Shown here: in pieces, positions 36,973-48,697 of the stretch | Layout of the letters: every line of letters begins with the position of its first letter | How positions within the stretch are numbered: the stretch's first letter is position 1 | DNA from: Trema orientale | Taxonomy: Eukaryota; Streptophyta; Magnoliopsida; Rosales; Cannabaceae | Reading direction: 5' to 3' | Length of the DNA stretch: 64,000 bases | NCBI GenBank assembly: GCA_002914845.1 | Contig: JXTC01000041.1 | Span: forward strand, 35,014-99,013 | Notes under the pieces: model-generated | What the model saw: only the letters and a program-made list of their open reading frames with translations | What the model was told of the DNA's origin: nothing | Databases searched by the model: none | Program-made: the position numbers and the translations under genes

Positions 36973-37781
36973 GGGTTAATTACGTAAAAATACTTTCACT
37001 TTTAACTTTTTTTTTTTTAAAAAAATATACCCTATCTTTTAAACTTCTGCAAATTAATAACCTTATTTTTAAAATGCCGCAAATTAATATCCTCGCATTT
37101 ACGATATCTACAAATTAATACCTTCACTTTTGAATTCTGTAAATTAATAATCTAATATTTACGATTTCTACAAATTAATACCCTCACCTTTTGTTTTCTT
37201 TGTATATTTATACTGTGAGAAAATTAAAAGATACAAATACTTCTCATTAACTTGTTAAAAAAATTTAGATAGTAGTATATTATTGAAAATTATTTTATAA
37301 CTACTTTGTTTAGTTAATTGATAAAAAAACACAATTTTTTTTTTACCTTTCATGTTTCTTTTTTTTTTTAATAATTAACTATTTTTACTCCTCTTTCTAA
37401 TCTTTTACTTTTCTTTTTAAATGAAAAGTTAAATAAGCTAACTATACAAATATTTTTCAGAAATTTTATCATTGTTTAATAAGTTTTAATTAAGTTGATG
37501 ATAGCTACTACCATTTTTTTATTGTTAAAATCAACTTATTGGGCATTAAAGTTATAAATTTATAGGAATTTCAAATATTAGGATATTAATTTGCAAAAAT
37601 TTTAATTGTTATGGTATTAATTTGTAGAATTCAAAAGTTGGGGTATTTTTTTGTAGAAATTCAAAAACTAAGGTATTATTTTGCAGGAATTTAAAAGTGA
37701 GAAAATTATTTTGCACACGTTCAAAAGTCATGTTTTTTTGCAGAAAATTTAATAGACAAGGTATTTTAATGTTATTATCCC
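36973..37781. mobile_element. Large fold-back element, GGGATAAT family
   Basis: The ends GGGTTAATTACGTAAAAATA and (revcomp of right) GGGATAATAACATTAAAATA begin arms of about 240 bp. Each arm is itself a tandem series of units of roughly 32-36 bp around TACAAATTAATACC (left) or GGTATTAATTTGTAGAATTC (right). It is non-coding. Related copies are at 12143-12497 and 43573-44000. Confidence 0.75.
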
Positions 37782-38096
37782 TTTTAAATATAAGCATTAT
37801 ATATATGGATCAGATTGGATTGAATTGAGTAGGTCGAAAGCATCATCTAACATGTTGGATGGCCGGGTTACTATCAACCTGAGTATTTTCCAGCCTTTTT
37901 TTTTCAAATTTTTCAAGTTATCAAAGGTTAGTTTTTTTGAGTTGGTAGGTTATCTGCTTAGCCTAACAAAACCACACATACATAAATACATATTATCAAA
38001 TATTTTTTTTCTTTTCACATGAGTCAAGAATTTATATAAATTCTTTTTCCATATAACTTGTTTCAACTTTAGAAAGGATATTGTAATAGAAAAATA

Positions 38097-38535
38097 GGGC
38101 TTACTTGGATTCACTACTAATTTTTTGTTTAAATAAATTGAAAATAGAAGTAAAAATTTTGTTTTAGTTTTCAATTTTAAAAAACAAAAAACATGCTTGA
38201 CAAATTTTATTTAACTGCTTGTTTTCAAAAACAAAAAAAATACAAATAACGAGTGAGAAATTCCTATATACTTGTATTTGTTATATTTATGCATATACAT
38301 ATGTACGCACTTGTATACAAATATTTATATGTTTCTTTGTTTTTGAAATTTGTTTAAAAAAATAAAGATATTAGAAATTTTTTGTTACCATTTTGTTTTT
38401 AAAATTTTTGGTAACAATTTTTAAAAACAAAAAACAAAAACAAGTTTGCCAAAAAAAATTTCAAAAAAAAAATTCCATTTTTTTTTGTTTAAAAAAACAA
38501 AAAACAGAAAAAGAAAAGTGAATCCAAGCAAGCCC
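38097..38535. mobile_element. MITE with GGGCTTACTTGGATTCACT ends
   Basis: The left terminus GGGCTTACTTGGATTCACT mirrors the right terminus (revcomp GGGCTTGCTTGGATTCACT) with one mismatch. The subterminal parts are A/T tracts with AAAAACAAAAAACA. The target duplication is unclear (ATA on both sides at most). Confidence 0.8.
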
Positions 38536-39075
38536 ATAATGTGTTATTATACACTACAAAACAAACAAATTTGAATTAAAAATAGTAAAAAAAATTACAG
38601 ATTGAACTAAAAAAATGAATTGCCTAATTAAGACAAGCTCAAGCTCAAGTCATTAATTGTGGTTTATTTTAGTTTGGAATTTCATCTCAAAGCACACCAA
38701 ACGGTTTAGTTTATAAAGAAAAAATGGCCAATGTGGTTCAGCGTGTCTTGACTGGAAAAAAAAAATGCGCTATGAGCATCCTTACTAAAATTTTCAAACC
38801 AAAAAAAAAAAAGAAAGAAAAAAGAGCTATATCCGATTTTTAATTCAAGTTAATGTCAACAATAATAGAACTAGAAATTTTGCTGAGTGTAGGCATTAAC
38901 TAATATTGTGGACTAGACACTATAATCTTTTGGTAAACAACTGTTCACCATCAATACGAGAGTTACATCCACTTTCAGTTAATACTTGTATTAACTATGA
39001 TAAGGATAATATTATAATAAATTCGAATGCCTCAAGCTTCTTAGCCTCTATATTTCTTGATGCAATCTCCACTTA

Positions 39076-39486
39076 GAGAAATTTACGCCTAATACTTGTT
39101 TTTCAAAAAAAATTTCATAAATACCCGTTTTTAATTTTTCTTTCAAAAATACAAGTTTTTATGGTCTATATTTCATATGCAAAAATATGAGTAGTCCATA
39201 TTTACAATGTAAATTTATCCATGAGATACACATTTTATGTGTAAAATATGAACGGTATATGTTTCAAAATATGTGCCAATTTTCAGTGTAATTTTTATTT
39301 ATGAAATATAGACTACGTTATACATTTAATACATAAAATGTATACAGTGGTATATATTTCATATGTAAAACAGTAGTGGTCTACATTTCTCTCAAAAAAA
39401 GGTATAAAACAGATATTTATAAAATAAAAATAAAAAATAAATATTTATAAAAATATAGTTTTAAAAACGGGTATTTATAAACTTTT
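39076..39486. repeat. Dispersed repeat family C, copy 1
   Basis: The left end is GAGAAATTTACGCCTAATAC and the right end is AAAAACGGGTATTTATAAAC. The middle repeats TATATTTCATATGTAAAA motifs in both orientations. Copies are also at 44013-45113, 45862-46147 and 51856-52220. Confidence 0.7.
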
Positions 39487-40730
39487 CCCTCTGATTATCT
39501 AAAAAGGGCCCCTAATATCTTTTATATACTAAGAAAAAATTAGGCAACTAAATGTATGTATAAAATACTCAATATACCCTCACTAAAATTTTGCCTCCAC
39601 GAGTCCAAGGACCTTACCGCTCACACTCCACCCCACATTGACCTTATTGCGCGTCAATTCTCGTGCTTAATTTGCAATAAGATGACTTGTGCACAAATAT
39701 AATTAAGATCCACATACCTAACAATTAAGTAACAGTTTTAGAACTATATATACTTTCTTTCTCATTCTTTTTCCAGATGGTTTTAGTAGTTGACTATCTC
39801 CATATGTAAAAGAATTTGTAAGTTTAGAAAGTAGTTGACTATTGATTAGATTTGAACAAAATAAATTGGTTAATATATACTTCTAATTTGAAATATCGAG
39901 GGAATGAATACAACATTAGACACTATTTAGCTATGCTTTTACTTATAAGGAGGTGACTGGTTTGGGTGGGAATATGGAAACAATTTCATATTTCGTATAC
40001 TTGATGAAATTGTTAATTCCTCTATGATATGAGGTGGAATAGTTATTCCATTTTGCAATTATTTTTTTTTTTCTCGAAGTGTCCATATGAAACTATAATA
40101 TTATACTACCAAATTAATTTTTTTTATACTCTCTCTTCCCTCTTGCCACTTTCTAGTTTCTCTCTCCTTCTTGTCTTCTACCTTTACGATAAATTAATTT
40201 AAATATTAGGGTATATTTGTCTAAATATAATTGACTCCATTCCATTCTAAAGTTTATAAAAAAATTACAACCAAACAATTGAATCAATTCAATATTTCAT
40301 TTTTTTTCTCATTATCATTATTATTACCATTTCTTTCTACTTCTTTCCGATAAACCAAACACTACTTAATGGTCTAGTCCATCAATTGTTTCTTTCTTTT
40401 TGGAAAAATATTTGAAACTTGAGGCCATTGCTCACGAATTGGTAAAAGGATTAAATAAATAATACTATAACCTAAATATTAGCAAGATTTCTCAATATAT
40501 ATATATATTAGCAACACTAAATTTGTTATGACTATTTACCCAATGGTAGTATTTTATGCCATATAAAGCCATGCTAATTTGGAAACTGAAACTTAACTTA
40601 CTTTATTTTCAATGCATGTTCATACAACTCGTAATCTCCTACTTACCAAACTACAATGTCTATGATGATCATAGCATAGAGAAGTCATTTATATGCTTAA
40701 GTATTCTTAAATCCATAAAATATATGCATT
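39487..40730. other. Intergenic, no feature recognised
   Basis: AT-rich DNA, no credible gene or named repeat. Confidence 0.45.
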
Positions 40731-41270
40731 AAGGTTATATTTGATACATCGTATTGTATTGAATTGCGTAAGATAATATAATATAATGTTAGGTTTTGCA
40801 TGTTAGATATGTATAAAAGGCCATGTTTGATACATCATATTGTATTGAATTGTATTGCATAATATAATACAACACAATTTTTAGTTTCGTAGTTTATTGC
40901 AATATGTATAAATTATATTAAGTTTGATAAATAATGAGTAGATAAGAAATAATTAAAGAAAATGAGAGAATTATATGAGAGAATAGAATTAAAGTAGAAA
41001 ACAATGAGAGAGAAAACAATAAGACAGAAAATGATGAGAAATAATGAAAAAAGAGACAGCTGACAGTGAATACAAATGTGGAATGAGAATAACAGAATAC
41101 AATCTAGCACAATACAATTCACTTAGTTTTGGGTGTTTTAGCTAGTACTTCACTTACCATATTATTTTAAAATGTATGATTAAGTTATGCAGTATAAGAT
41201 CACCACCAAACATAATATTATATTAAAATAATATTATATAGTATTTATTATGGTATACCTAACATACCTT
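40731..41270. mobile_element. Possible MITE cluster with TTTGATACATC ends
   Basis: TTTGATACATCGTATTGTAT and TTTGATACATCATATTGTAT occur 85-90 bases apart, and ATTATGTTTGGTG lies near the far end in inverse sense. The edges are not fixed. Confidence 0.4.
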
Positions 41271-41330
41271 AAGCATGCAAGAGAATCAATTTCACTGTAT
41301 TATACTAAACATATATATATATATATATAT

Positions 41331-41576
41331 GGTTACCAATCTAATAGGTAATTTTTTTTTACTTATGTGTAGGTATTTTTTTTAGCCGTTGGATCATCAT
41401 CTAATGGTGATCTAACAGTTATAATAAAGTGCATAAAAAAGCGTGCACCATTAATATTAATCTTATTGCTCTCTTTTACTTTTTACTATAAAAAAATGTG
41501 TATGCTAAATTTTTATTGGTCAAAATGATACCTATGTATAGGTAAAAAAAAAAAAAATACCTACTGGAATGGTGCC
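41331..41576. mobile_element. MITE, TAGGTATTTTT family
   Basis: The ends GGTTACCAATCTAATAGGTA and (revcomp) GGCACCATTCCAGTAGGTAT are inverted. The interior GCCGTTGGATCATCATCTAA is identical to the copy at 18159-18402. Long AT runs flank it on both sides. Confidence 0.8.
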
Positions 41577-41577
41577 T

Positions 41578-41625
<48 letters not shown>
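41577..41625. repeat. (AT)n microsatellite
   Basis: An almost pure AT dinucleotide run directly next to the MITE end. Confidence 0.95.
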
Positions 41626-41628
<3 letters not shown>

Positions 41629-43160
41629 CACAATGTTGAATGATTGTAAGCCATCTTACAGTTGACTACAACGCACGCTTCTATTTTTTCTATAGTAGAG
41701 TAGCTTGTGTTAGTCATTACAGATTTGTGTAACTCAAGCATTGGTGTATTAGGGCGCTTTGAGAGTGACTGAACGGGATTTGAGTTAGATTATTTCTTTA
41801 ACAATTCTCTAAGTAAATAAGTCTAAGATACCTATGATGCTCTCAATCATAAGGGATGTATGTAACATAGATCAAATGGTAAATCATTTTCATGTACCTT
41901 ATAGTAAAGCCAATATCAAAAGCATATATGATTAGTACGTAGTTGGGGGGTAAATTTTCTATTTTTCTATTTTCGGATTTTCGGGGCAAATTTCTTGGTT
42001 TCATGTGCATGACTATTTGTTAGATGGAATCGAGTAAAGGTAACGTTTTGGCTTGAATTTGTGAGGCTATAAAAGTATGGGATTTCAACAAGTACTTAAT
42101 ATCTAGTATGAAAAGGTCCATTTGTAGAAAGTTTTCATTTATGGACATCCGAATTCTTTGATAGATAGATTAGAAATACAAGCAAATAATCATATAAGAG
42201 GTAGATAGCCAGTATCTTTAATACTTTGGCAACCAGCGTCAAATATCTGTGTTCACACGATGGACATTTTAATCGTTTCATACTTTGGCTGCATGCCTAG
42301 TATAATCTCTATAGCTTATGATACTAGACTTCTAATTCTAAACAGATGAGAAGATAAATTTCATGGTTAAAACTTGGAACTGTTTGGATTGCTACTATAG
42401 AAGATTTGTATGCCTAAGTTAACTTTGAGGGACGAGATGGAATTATTGATTTTATAACTCTAGTTGGAAATATAAGAGATATCATAAAACTTGAAAAGAG
42501 AGTTGCCACATGACATCTCCTGAGTGGTTAATACTTTTATTTTCGTTCTTCATTGGAACTTTGCTGATGTCGTGCCTCTCAGACATTTTTTGTTTTTTAT
42601 TTTTTATTTTTTGAAGTATAAGCATTTAGTCCTAATAGTTTTCTTCTCATTTTTAACTCTTTACTTCTCTCTTAAACAAGCTAGTGATAAATTTGGATAT
42701 AATACTAAATATTATAAAAAAAGAGGGGACAATTATATTTATGATTTTTTTATAAAAAAAAAGAAATTAGACAAAATAGACCTTCAAAAAGTTAGTTTTT
42801 ATGAAAGGACTATATATTAAAACTTTTCTTAAAATAGCCCTTTTTTGCATTCTCTAATATGGTGTTGAGCATAATCGAGTTTTATCGAGAAAGATTATTT
42901 TACAAATAAATTAAAATGCGGTTTTTGTATTTATTTTTGTTTTTCATCAAATCTCACTTTTAAAATAGTGTATTTTGCAAAGGAGTCTTTTACAAACGGG
43001 ATTCTTTTATAAAGAGTAGGTCTAAAACTCAACTTTTGTAATATGGCAGCTAAATAAAGATGTCTAAAAGTATACTAGGTTTTTTCTTCCACCAAAAAGA
43101 ATACCCCTGATATGGTTTTAAACATCAACCAGTTAGTAAATAAAACTTAGAATAATGATT
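41626..43160. other. Intergenic, no feature recognised
   Basis: Scattered short frames only. The frame at 42524-42820 is rich in Phe and Lys and has no recognisable motif. Confidence 0.45.
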
Positions 43161-43320
43161 GGGACACCAATAACTTACACCAAAAAGTTACACTAATGAT
43201 GTGGCATCCAATAAAACTACTATTTGATCTATGAGTGGGACCACATCATTCACAATTTAGTGATTGATATGAATGCCAACTCGTGTGGTGTAACTTTTTG
43301 GTGTAAGTTATTGGTGTCCC
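43161..43320. mobile_element. MITE with perfect 33-bp terminal inverted repeats
   Basis: 43161-43193 is the exact reverse complement of 43288-43320, beginning GGGACACCAATAACTTACAC. The outer 13 bases on each side are also similar in inverse sense (TAGAATAATGATT against TAGAGTAACACTA), so the true ends may lie further out. A decayed copy is at 3969-4094. Confidence 0.9.
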
Positions 43321-43572
43321 TAGTGTTACTCTAAAACTTAACCAGTCAGTTGACAAAACTCAACCAATCAATAGTCAAACCCCGATTAGTCACTAAATAG
43401 AACCTTAACCAATCAATTGAAGAAACTCAACCACCTAGTAGATAAAGCTTAACAAGTTTGAGAAAAATTAGAGGCTGATTTTGAACTTTACAACAAAACT
43501 TGTTATAAATAAAAAGATTGAAAAACAATACAGTCAAATTACTACTGAGCCTAATTTCATCTTTAAAAAAAT

Positions 43573-44000
43573 GGGATAATATGGCACAAAATATCATGAT
43601 TTTTTTTTACTTCTATACAAATACTAACCTAACTTTTGAAATCTACAAAATCATACCTTGACATTTAAGATCATAGCAAATTTGTACCCTTGAGCGAATT
43701 AAAAGACTTAAGTACTCCTCACTAACTTATTAAAAATGTTTAAATGCTAATTTATTATCAAAAAATGTTCTTTTTTTTTGCCTTTCATTTAAAAAAAAAA
43801 GAAAAAAAAAATGTGATAAAAATAAACACAAAAAAAAGTACGAAAAACATCTTTTCACTATTAAAATAAGTTAATGAGAGGTACTACAGTCTTTTCACTA
43901 TTAAAATTAGTTAATGGTGCATCAAATAGTACAAATTTACAGAGATCTCAAATGTCAAGTATTATTTTGCAGAATTCAAAAGTTAGTACTAGTTTACACA
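43573..44000. mobile_element. Fold-back element, GGGATAAT family, truncated copy
   Basis: It starts GGGATAATATGGCACAAAAT and holds CTACAAAATCATACC, with mirrored GTATTATTTTGCAGAATTC near 43970. The right end is missing next to a family C repeat. Confidence 0.55.
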
Positions 44001-44012
44001 TAGTATTAGTTG

Positions 44013-45113
44013 GAGAAATTTACACATAATACTAGTTTTTATGCTTTATATTTCAAAAATACTTATAATTTAATTTTCTATCAAAAATAAACATTTTTAG
44101 GCATATGTTTTATGTGTAAAATATATGTGATAATAGAGGTATTCATGACCAGTTTGAAATGTCAATCTGTAAACCAAACCGCAGGTGCGGTTTGATTAAT
44201 CCGCCAGACCATATGTTCTGTATTAGTTGACTCAAACCGGCCAAATTGCAACTACATTTTGTGATGCAGTTTGAACAATACAAATATAAGACCAAATATA
44301 GTCCAAATAATGATACATAAATACATAGTCCAAATATTAAATCAAAAATAATATACTTTAAGCTTACAATTAAATCGAAAGTTCTATTTATTTTAAACAT
44401 AAGTTAAAACCAAATCGAAATATAAGAGTAATCATAAAGTTTAGAATATTTTTAACAAATTAGAATACAACCATAAATCTTAAATAAGATAGCTTAATAA
44501 ATAGTAATACATACCACAATAACAACAAAAACTTCAACTTCAGTTTCAAGCTGCAAAAACATACTTATATTACACATATAAACATATATATATCATAAGT
44601 ATATATTATAATAAAAACTACAAAATAAATATGCATTACAATATATATGAAACTATTTATGAAACTAATTTATTTGGACGGTCTAGTTTGAAACCAAGTA
44701 TTTTTTTCCAAATCGAAGCACTCGGTTTGCAATTTTTTCAATTCGTCATCGACCGCAAATGCTCTACAATAGCACGGATTAGTCTGGATTGGTGTGGGCT
44801 GGCCGGTTTTTGTAGTTTGGCGATTTTTTTAACAACCCTAAGTGATATACAATTACAATGCAACTTTTACCTATAGTTTATATTTATTAGTGTAAATTTA
44901 TACGTGTAGTATACATGTTGAAATGTATAATAATTTTTAGGTATATTTTTTATTAATAAAATGTGTACTACGGTATATAATTTATGTACAAAATACGTAT
45001 GGCTTATAGTTCCTAAAAAAAAAAGAGTATAAAAGGGTTATTTATGATATAAAAATAGATTACGGATGTCTAGGAAAACATGCTTTAAAAAATGGGTATT
45101 TATGAACTTTTCA
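44013..45113. repeat. Dispersed repeat family C, copy 2, split by an insertion
   Basis: The left part (44013-44133) starts GAGAAATTTACACATAATAC and the right part (44841-45113) ends ATGGGTATTTATGAACTTTT, matching copy 1. A 707-bp hAT-like element lies between. Confidence 0.65.
44134..44840. mobile_element. hAT-like element nested in family C repeat
   Basis: The ends are TAGAGGTATTCATGACC and (revcomp) TAGGGTTGTTAAAAAAA. The flanks TGTGATAA and AGTGATAT agree at six of eight bases, fitting a decayed 8-bp duplication. AAACCGGCC/GGTTTGA words lie near both ends. No transposase is present. Confidence 0.6.
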
Positions 45114-45287
45114 CATATAATTGACCAATTTCCTAAAGGGTCTGATATCATGTTGTACAAACTTTGTGCCATTTTTTCTTGGGCTTCTTTCAAAATTCCA
45201 AGTTCAGTACTAAAAAATGGAAAAAATTAGCTAGAAGCTACTTTTTCTTCCTTATTAATTAAATCTACCACCATACCACTTTTTTTA

Positions 45288-45420
45288 TGAATTCTTGATA
45301 GGTTCTTGATGAATTCTTGACAATCTTGATAGATTCTTGATGGATTCTTGACAGAATCTTGACGTCGATGGTAATCTTGATGGATTCTTGATGCATTCTT
45401 GATGAATTCTTGATAGATTC
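45288..45420. repeat. Short tandem repeat of ATTCTTGATG-like units
   Basis: At least ten copies of GATTCTTGATGG variants at 10-14-bp spacing. Confidence 0.85.
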
Positions 45421-45509
45421 AAGATTAATTCCCTCTCAAAAGTGGTAAAATCTAATGGTGGTGGTAAATTTAGTTAAACATTTGAAAAAAGTGGCAATTT
45501 CCTACTTTA

Positions 45510-45835
45510 CCCTAAAAAATGAGAAATCCCGGATTGATTTAGAAAAATATCATTTTTTAAAAAGCTTTTTAAAAACATAACACTTTTAATAAATATTTAG
45601 AAATATAATATTTTACTTCAAAATTGATATTTTTAGTGGTATTAGGGGTAACCAATCTAGTTACTTGAGATAAACTTGATGTAACTTGATTGGTTACTTC
45701 AAGTATCTCATCAATTAATAAATATTTGTATTTTTCTAAATATTTTTAAAAGTGGTATTGTTCTAATTAAATTAAAGAATTTTTCAAATAATTTCAAAAT
45801 CCGAGATTTTTCAGTTTTATTGAAAAATTGCCATA
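45510..45835. repeat. Dispersed repeat family E, copy 2
   Basis: Same orientation and word order as 26270-26530, including AAATATTTAGAAATATAA and GTAACTTGATTGGTTACTTC. Confidence 0.55.
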
Positions 45836-45861
45836 AAGATATCAAATTTCCTCTTCTCTTT

Positions 45862-46147
45862 GAGAAATGTACACCCAGTACTCATTTTTTATACTTTATT
45901 TTCGTAAAAACACGTTTTCACTTTTCCTTTCAAAAGTCCCCATTTTTATGGTATTCATGTACAAAATATGAGTGGTATATATTTACAATGTAAATTTACA
46001 TTCATTCATGCGTAAAATATTGGTGGTCTACATTTCTCCAAAAACAGATATAAAAACGGGTATTTTATGAGTGATATATGAGTGGTAAAAATAAAAAATT
46101 GGCATTTATGGAAATATGGTTTTAAAAACGGATATTTATGAATTTTT
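45862..46147. repeat. Dispersed repeat family C, copy 3
   Basis: It starts GAGAAATGTACACCCAGTAC and ends AAAACGGATATTTATGAATT. It shares ATATTTACAATGTAAATTTA with copy 1. Confidence 0.7.
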
Positions 46148-46241
46148 TCCCTTTTCTCTTGGTCGATTTTGCCCGTTGAAAATTGGGCCTATTGTCCTAT
46201 GAACGATTTGGAACCCTACCAAATGACATTTATGAGAAAAT

Positions 46242-46494
46242 GACATGGATGGGACAAACTAGGGGCAAAATGACCTTTTTGAGCTTTTTTCTAAAATGAC
46301 ATTTTTAGAAGTTTTAAAGATTTTTTGACCATAAGTCAATAGATTCTTGACCATAAAAAAACCATTATTTAGAACTTTTTCATGGTCAAGAAGCTATTGA
46401 CCATAGGTCAAAATGTTCTTGACAATCCTAAAAATGTCATTTTTGAAAAACTGCACAAAAAGTTATTTCGGCCCAAATTAGTCCTATCCATGTC
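46242..46494. mobile_element. Palindromic MITE with GACATGGATGGGACAAACTA ends
   Basis: The left GACATGGATGGGACAAACTA and right (revcomp) GACATGGATAGGACTAATTT begin inverted arms. These continue through AAATGACATTTTTAG and TTGACCATAAGTCAA to a centre near 46370. Confidence 0.75.
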
Positions 46495-47196
46495 TTTGTT
46501 TTGACATTTATTTCGTTTACAACAATTATTTTTACAGCATATGGATTGACCCTTCTTCTTCTTGCTACTAATATTATTTAATTTGGGTGGATGTATTAAT
46601 ACAGACCTGATGATTTACTAATAAGCTTCAAAATAATAACAATTATTGGACCGCAACCCATTTGGCATTCTAACGATTAAATTTTGCGGTAAATCATCAA
46701 GTATACATTGTTGCACATTTGCGTTTGCTAAAATTATGACAAGATTTAAAATTAAAGGAACTAAAGGAGATTTAATTTTCATTGCAGTGATTTGATTATA
46801 TATTAAGTAGAGGAACATGAAACAACACATAAAATTGAATACCAAATTTTGTTACATTCATTTTAAGCGTCTTTTGTAAAATCTGGATTCACAGTTTAAA
46901 AGAGTTATTAAGAAAGTAGAATTCAACTATGGAGCCCATTTAATTTGCCCTGAATGTTGGACCACTTTCCCAATTAAACTCCAAACGAAACTAGAAACTC
47001 AATTCCTAATAGATTGGACTTGCACTAAGTTCTTAGCCTGTAGTGGAGACAAGACTTAGAAATTTAACCACTTTCATACCTTTCCTTTCCTTTAGTCATT
47101 GGTAAACATGCCACAAATCTTACATTAGTCTCACTTAGATAAGAGGGTTGTAAACCGTCGTTAAACAACTTTAAATAAAAATAAATGATACTTGTA
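46495..47196. other. Intergenic, no feature recognised
   Basis: No credible gene. The short minus-strand frame at 46618-46845 begins with a hydrophobic stretch but has no known motif. Confidence 0.4.
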
Positions 47197-48460
47197 TGTG
47201 TTAGACAGAATTCAGTTTGTTGAGTCAGTTATGGTTATTATATATAGTAGCTTTCAACGTGTCACATATAGTAATTGTGTACTCTTAATTAGTTTCTGTT
47301 AGATTCTATTAATCTGTATAAAAGCTCAGATTATGAGATTGATTACAGCTGCAAGAGAAATTAAGCATGAGTAATGGTCAATTTCAACTTGGTTCTGGCA
47401 AGGTTATCAAAGGATAGAGAGGCAATATGAGGGGAATGTACACTCAAATGACAAGTGGTAAAGACTGTCTGGTTATGGAAGCTTGCAACGCTATACCTAT
47501 CAAAGTTGGCACGAATGCTTACGTAACCTTAAACTCGCTACGCTGTTCGACTGAACTCGCTGGCTTGGGCGCTCCGTGTGTAACCAACCTTGTGAATTAA
47601 GGATGTCCAACATTAGAAAAGTATGCCACAATCTCAAGACCAGACATAGCTTAAATATACTAGTGTGAATAGAGTTTGTCAGTTGAATCACACTGGCAAG
47701 TAGTCGAAAGAGACTTTTGGATATCTCTCGATCTAGAACACTGGATCTTAATGCATGTCTTTTGTGGTGTAGATTAGGTTAATTTCTGATCCTGTTGACA
47801 AAACAAAAGATCACATTTGATTTATGTGTTTTAGGTCCTGACCTAGCTCATATATATCCTGGCATTCTAATATAACATATTGTGCCTCGATCAAGCACAA
47901 AGCCTTCCAAAATTGGTTGTAGAGATAACTTGGATTAGCTCCAAACTGAAGTTCAATTGCCAAGAGTTAGACCTACAATACTTTGGTTTTACACTTTCAA
48001 GTACTAATTACTTCTCTTAGCACGCACAAAGCATAGTGAACTGGACCTTTATTTTCTGCATAAAAAAGTCCTCTGAGGAAGCATATTGATGATCTAGATG
48101 AGAAGGATCCAGATGTCCCTTCTCAGTTTACATTCTCACCAAAGCAATTTCTAGTTCACAGTTGAGTTGAGAAGCGAACTCAGAGTTAAGTCATTATGCA
48201 TTTTGAGTTTGAGGGATTTTTTTTAGACAGAAATTATAAGTTGGTTAGGTGTGTTATGGTTGTTATAATAGCTTGCCACGTGTCACATTGTAATCGTCGT
48301 ACTCTAAGTTTCTGAGTATAAGTGTAAATATATATAAATGTATAGTTTACGAGACATATTTTGTTAGTTAATAAGAGATTAATTTGTATTGAAGCGCTTA
48401 GATTCTTTGATTGATTAATGCAAGAGAAATTTCATTTTCTCCATAAGCACATTTTCTGAA
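47197..48460 (+). mobile_element. Possible TRIM-like element with diverged direct repeats
   Basis: Direct repeats near 47197-47430 and 48220-48460 share TTAGACAGAA, GTTATGGTTGTTAT, CACGTGTCACAT, GTAAT and GCAAGAGAAATT in order. A TATAAAAGCTC motif lies at about 47318. Just after the first repeat, AGGTTATCAAAGG loosely resembles the initiator-Met primer site. The interior of about 800 bp is non-coding. LTR ends are not clean. Confidence 0.4.
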
Positions 48461-48697
48461 AACCTCGATTTCTTAAGATTGTGTCACTACTACTACTCAT
48501 TAGCGTCAAAATTTAATCAATCACCAAAAATAGAACGACTACTCTACATGATAGTCATAGAAAATAACCAACACAACTTTTGCATGATATTCTTTTTAAC
48601 TAATTAGAAAAAGTGTTTTAGTAAGATTAAGTTATATATCAACTGAAAAAAAAATGGTGCACCATACAAATGTAGCACAAATTATAATAAAATATGA

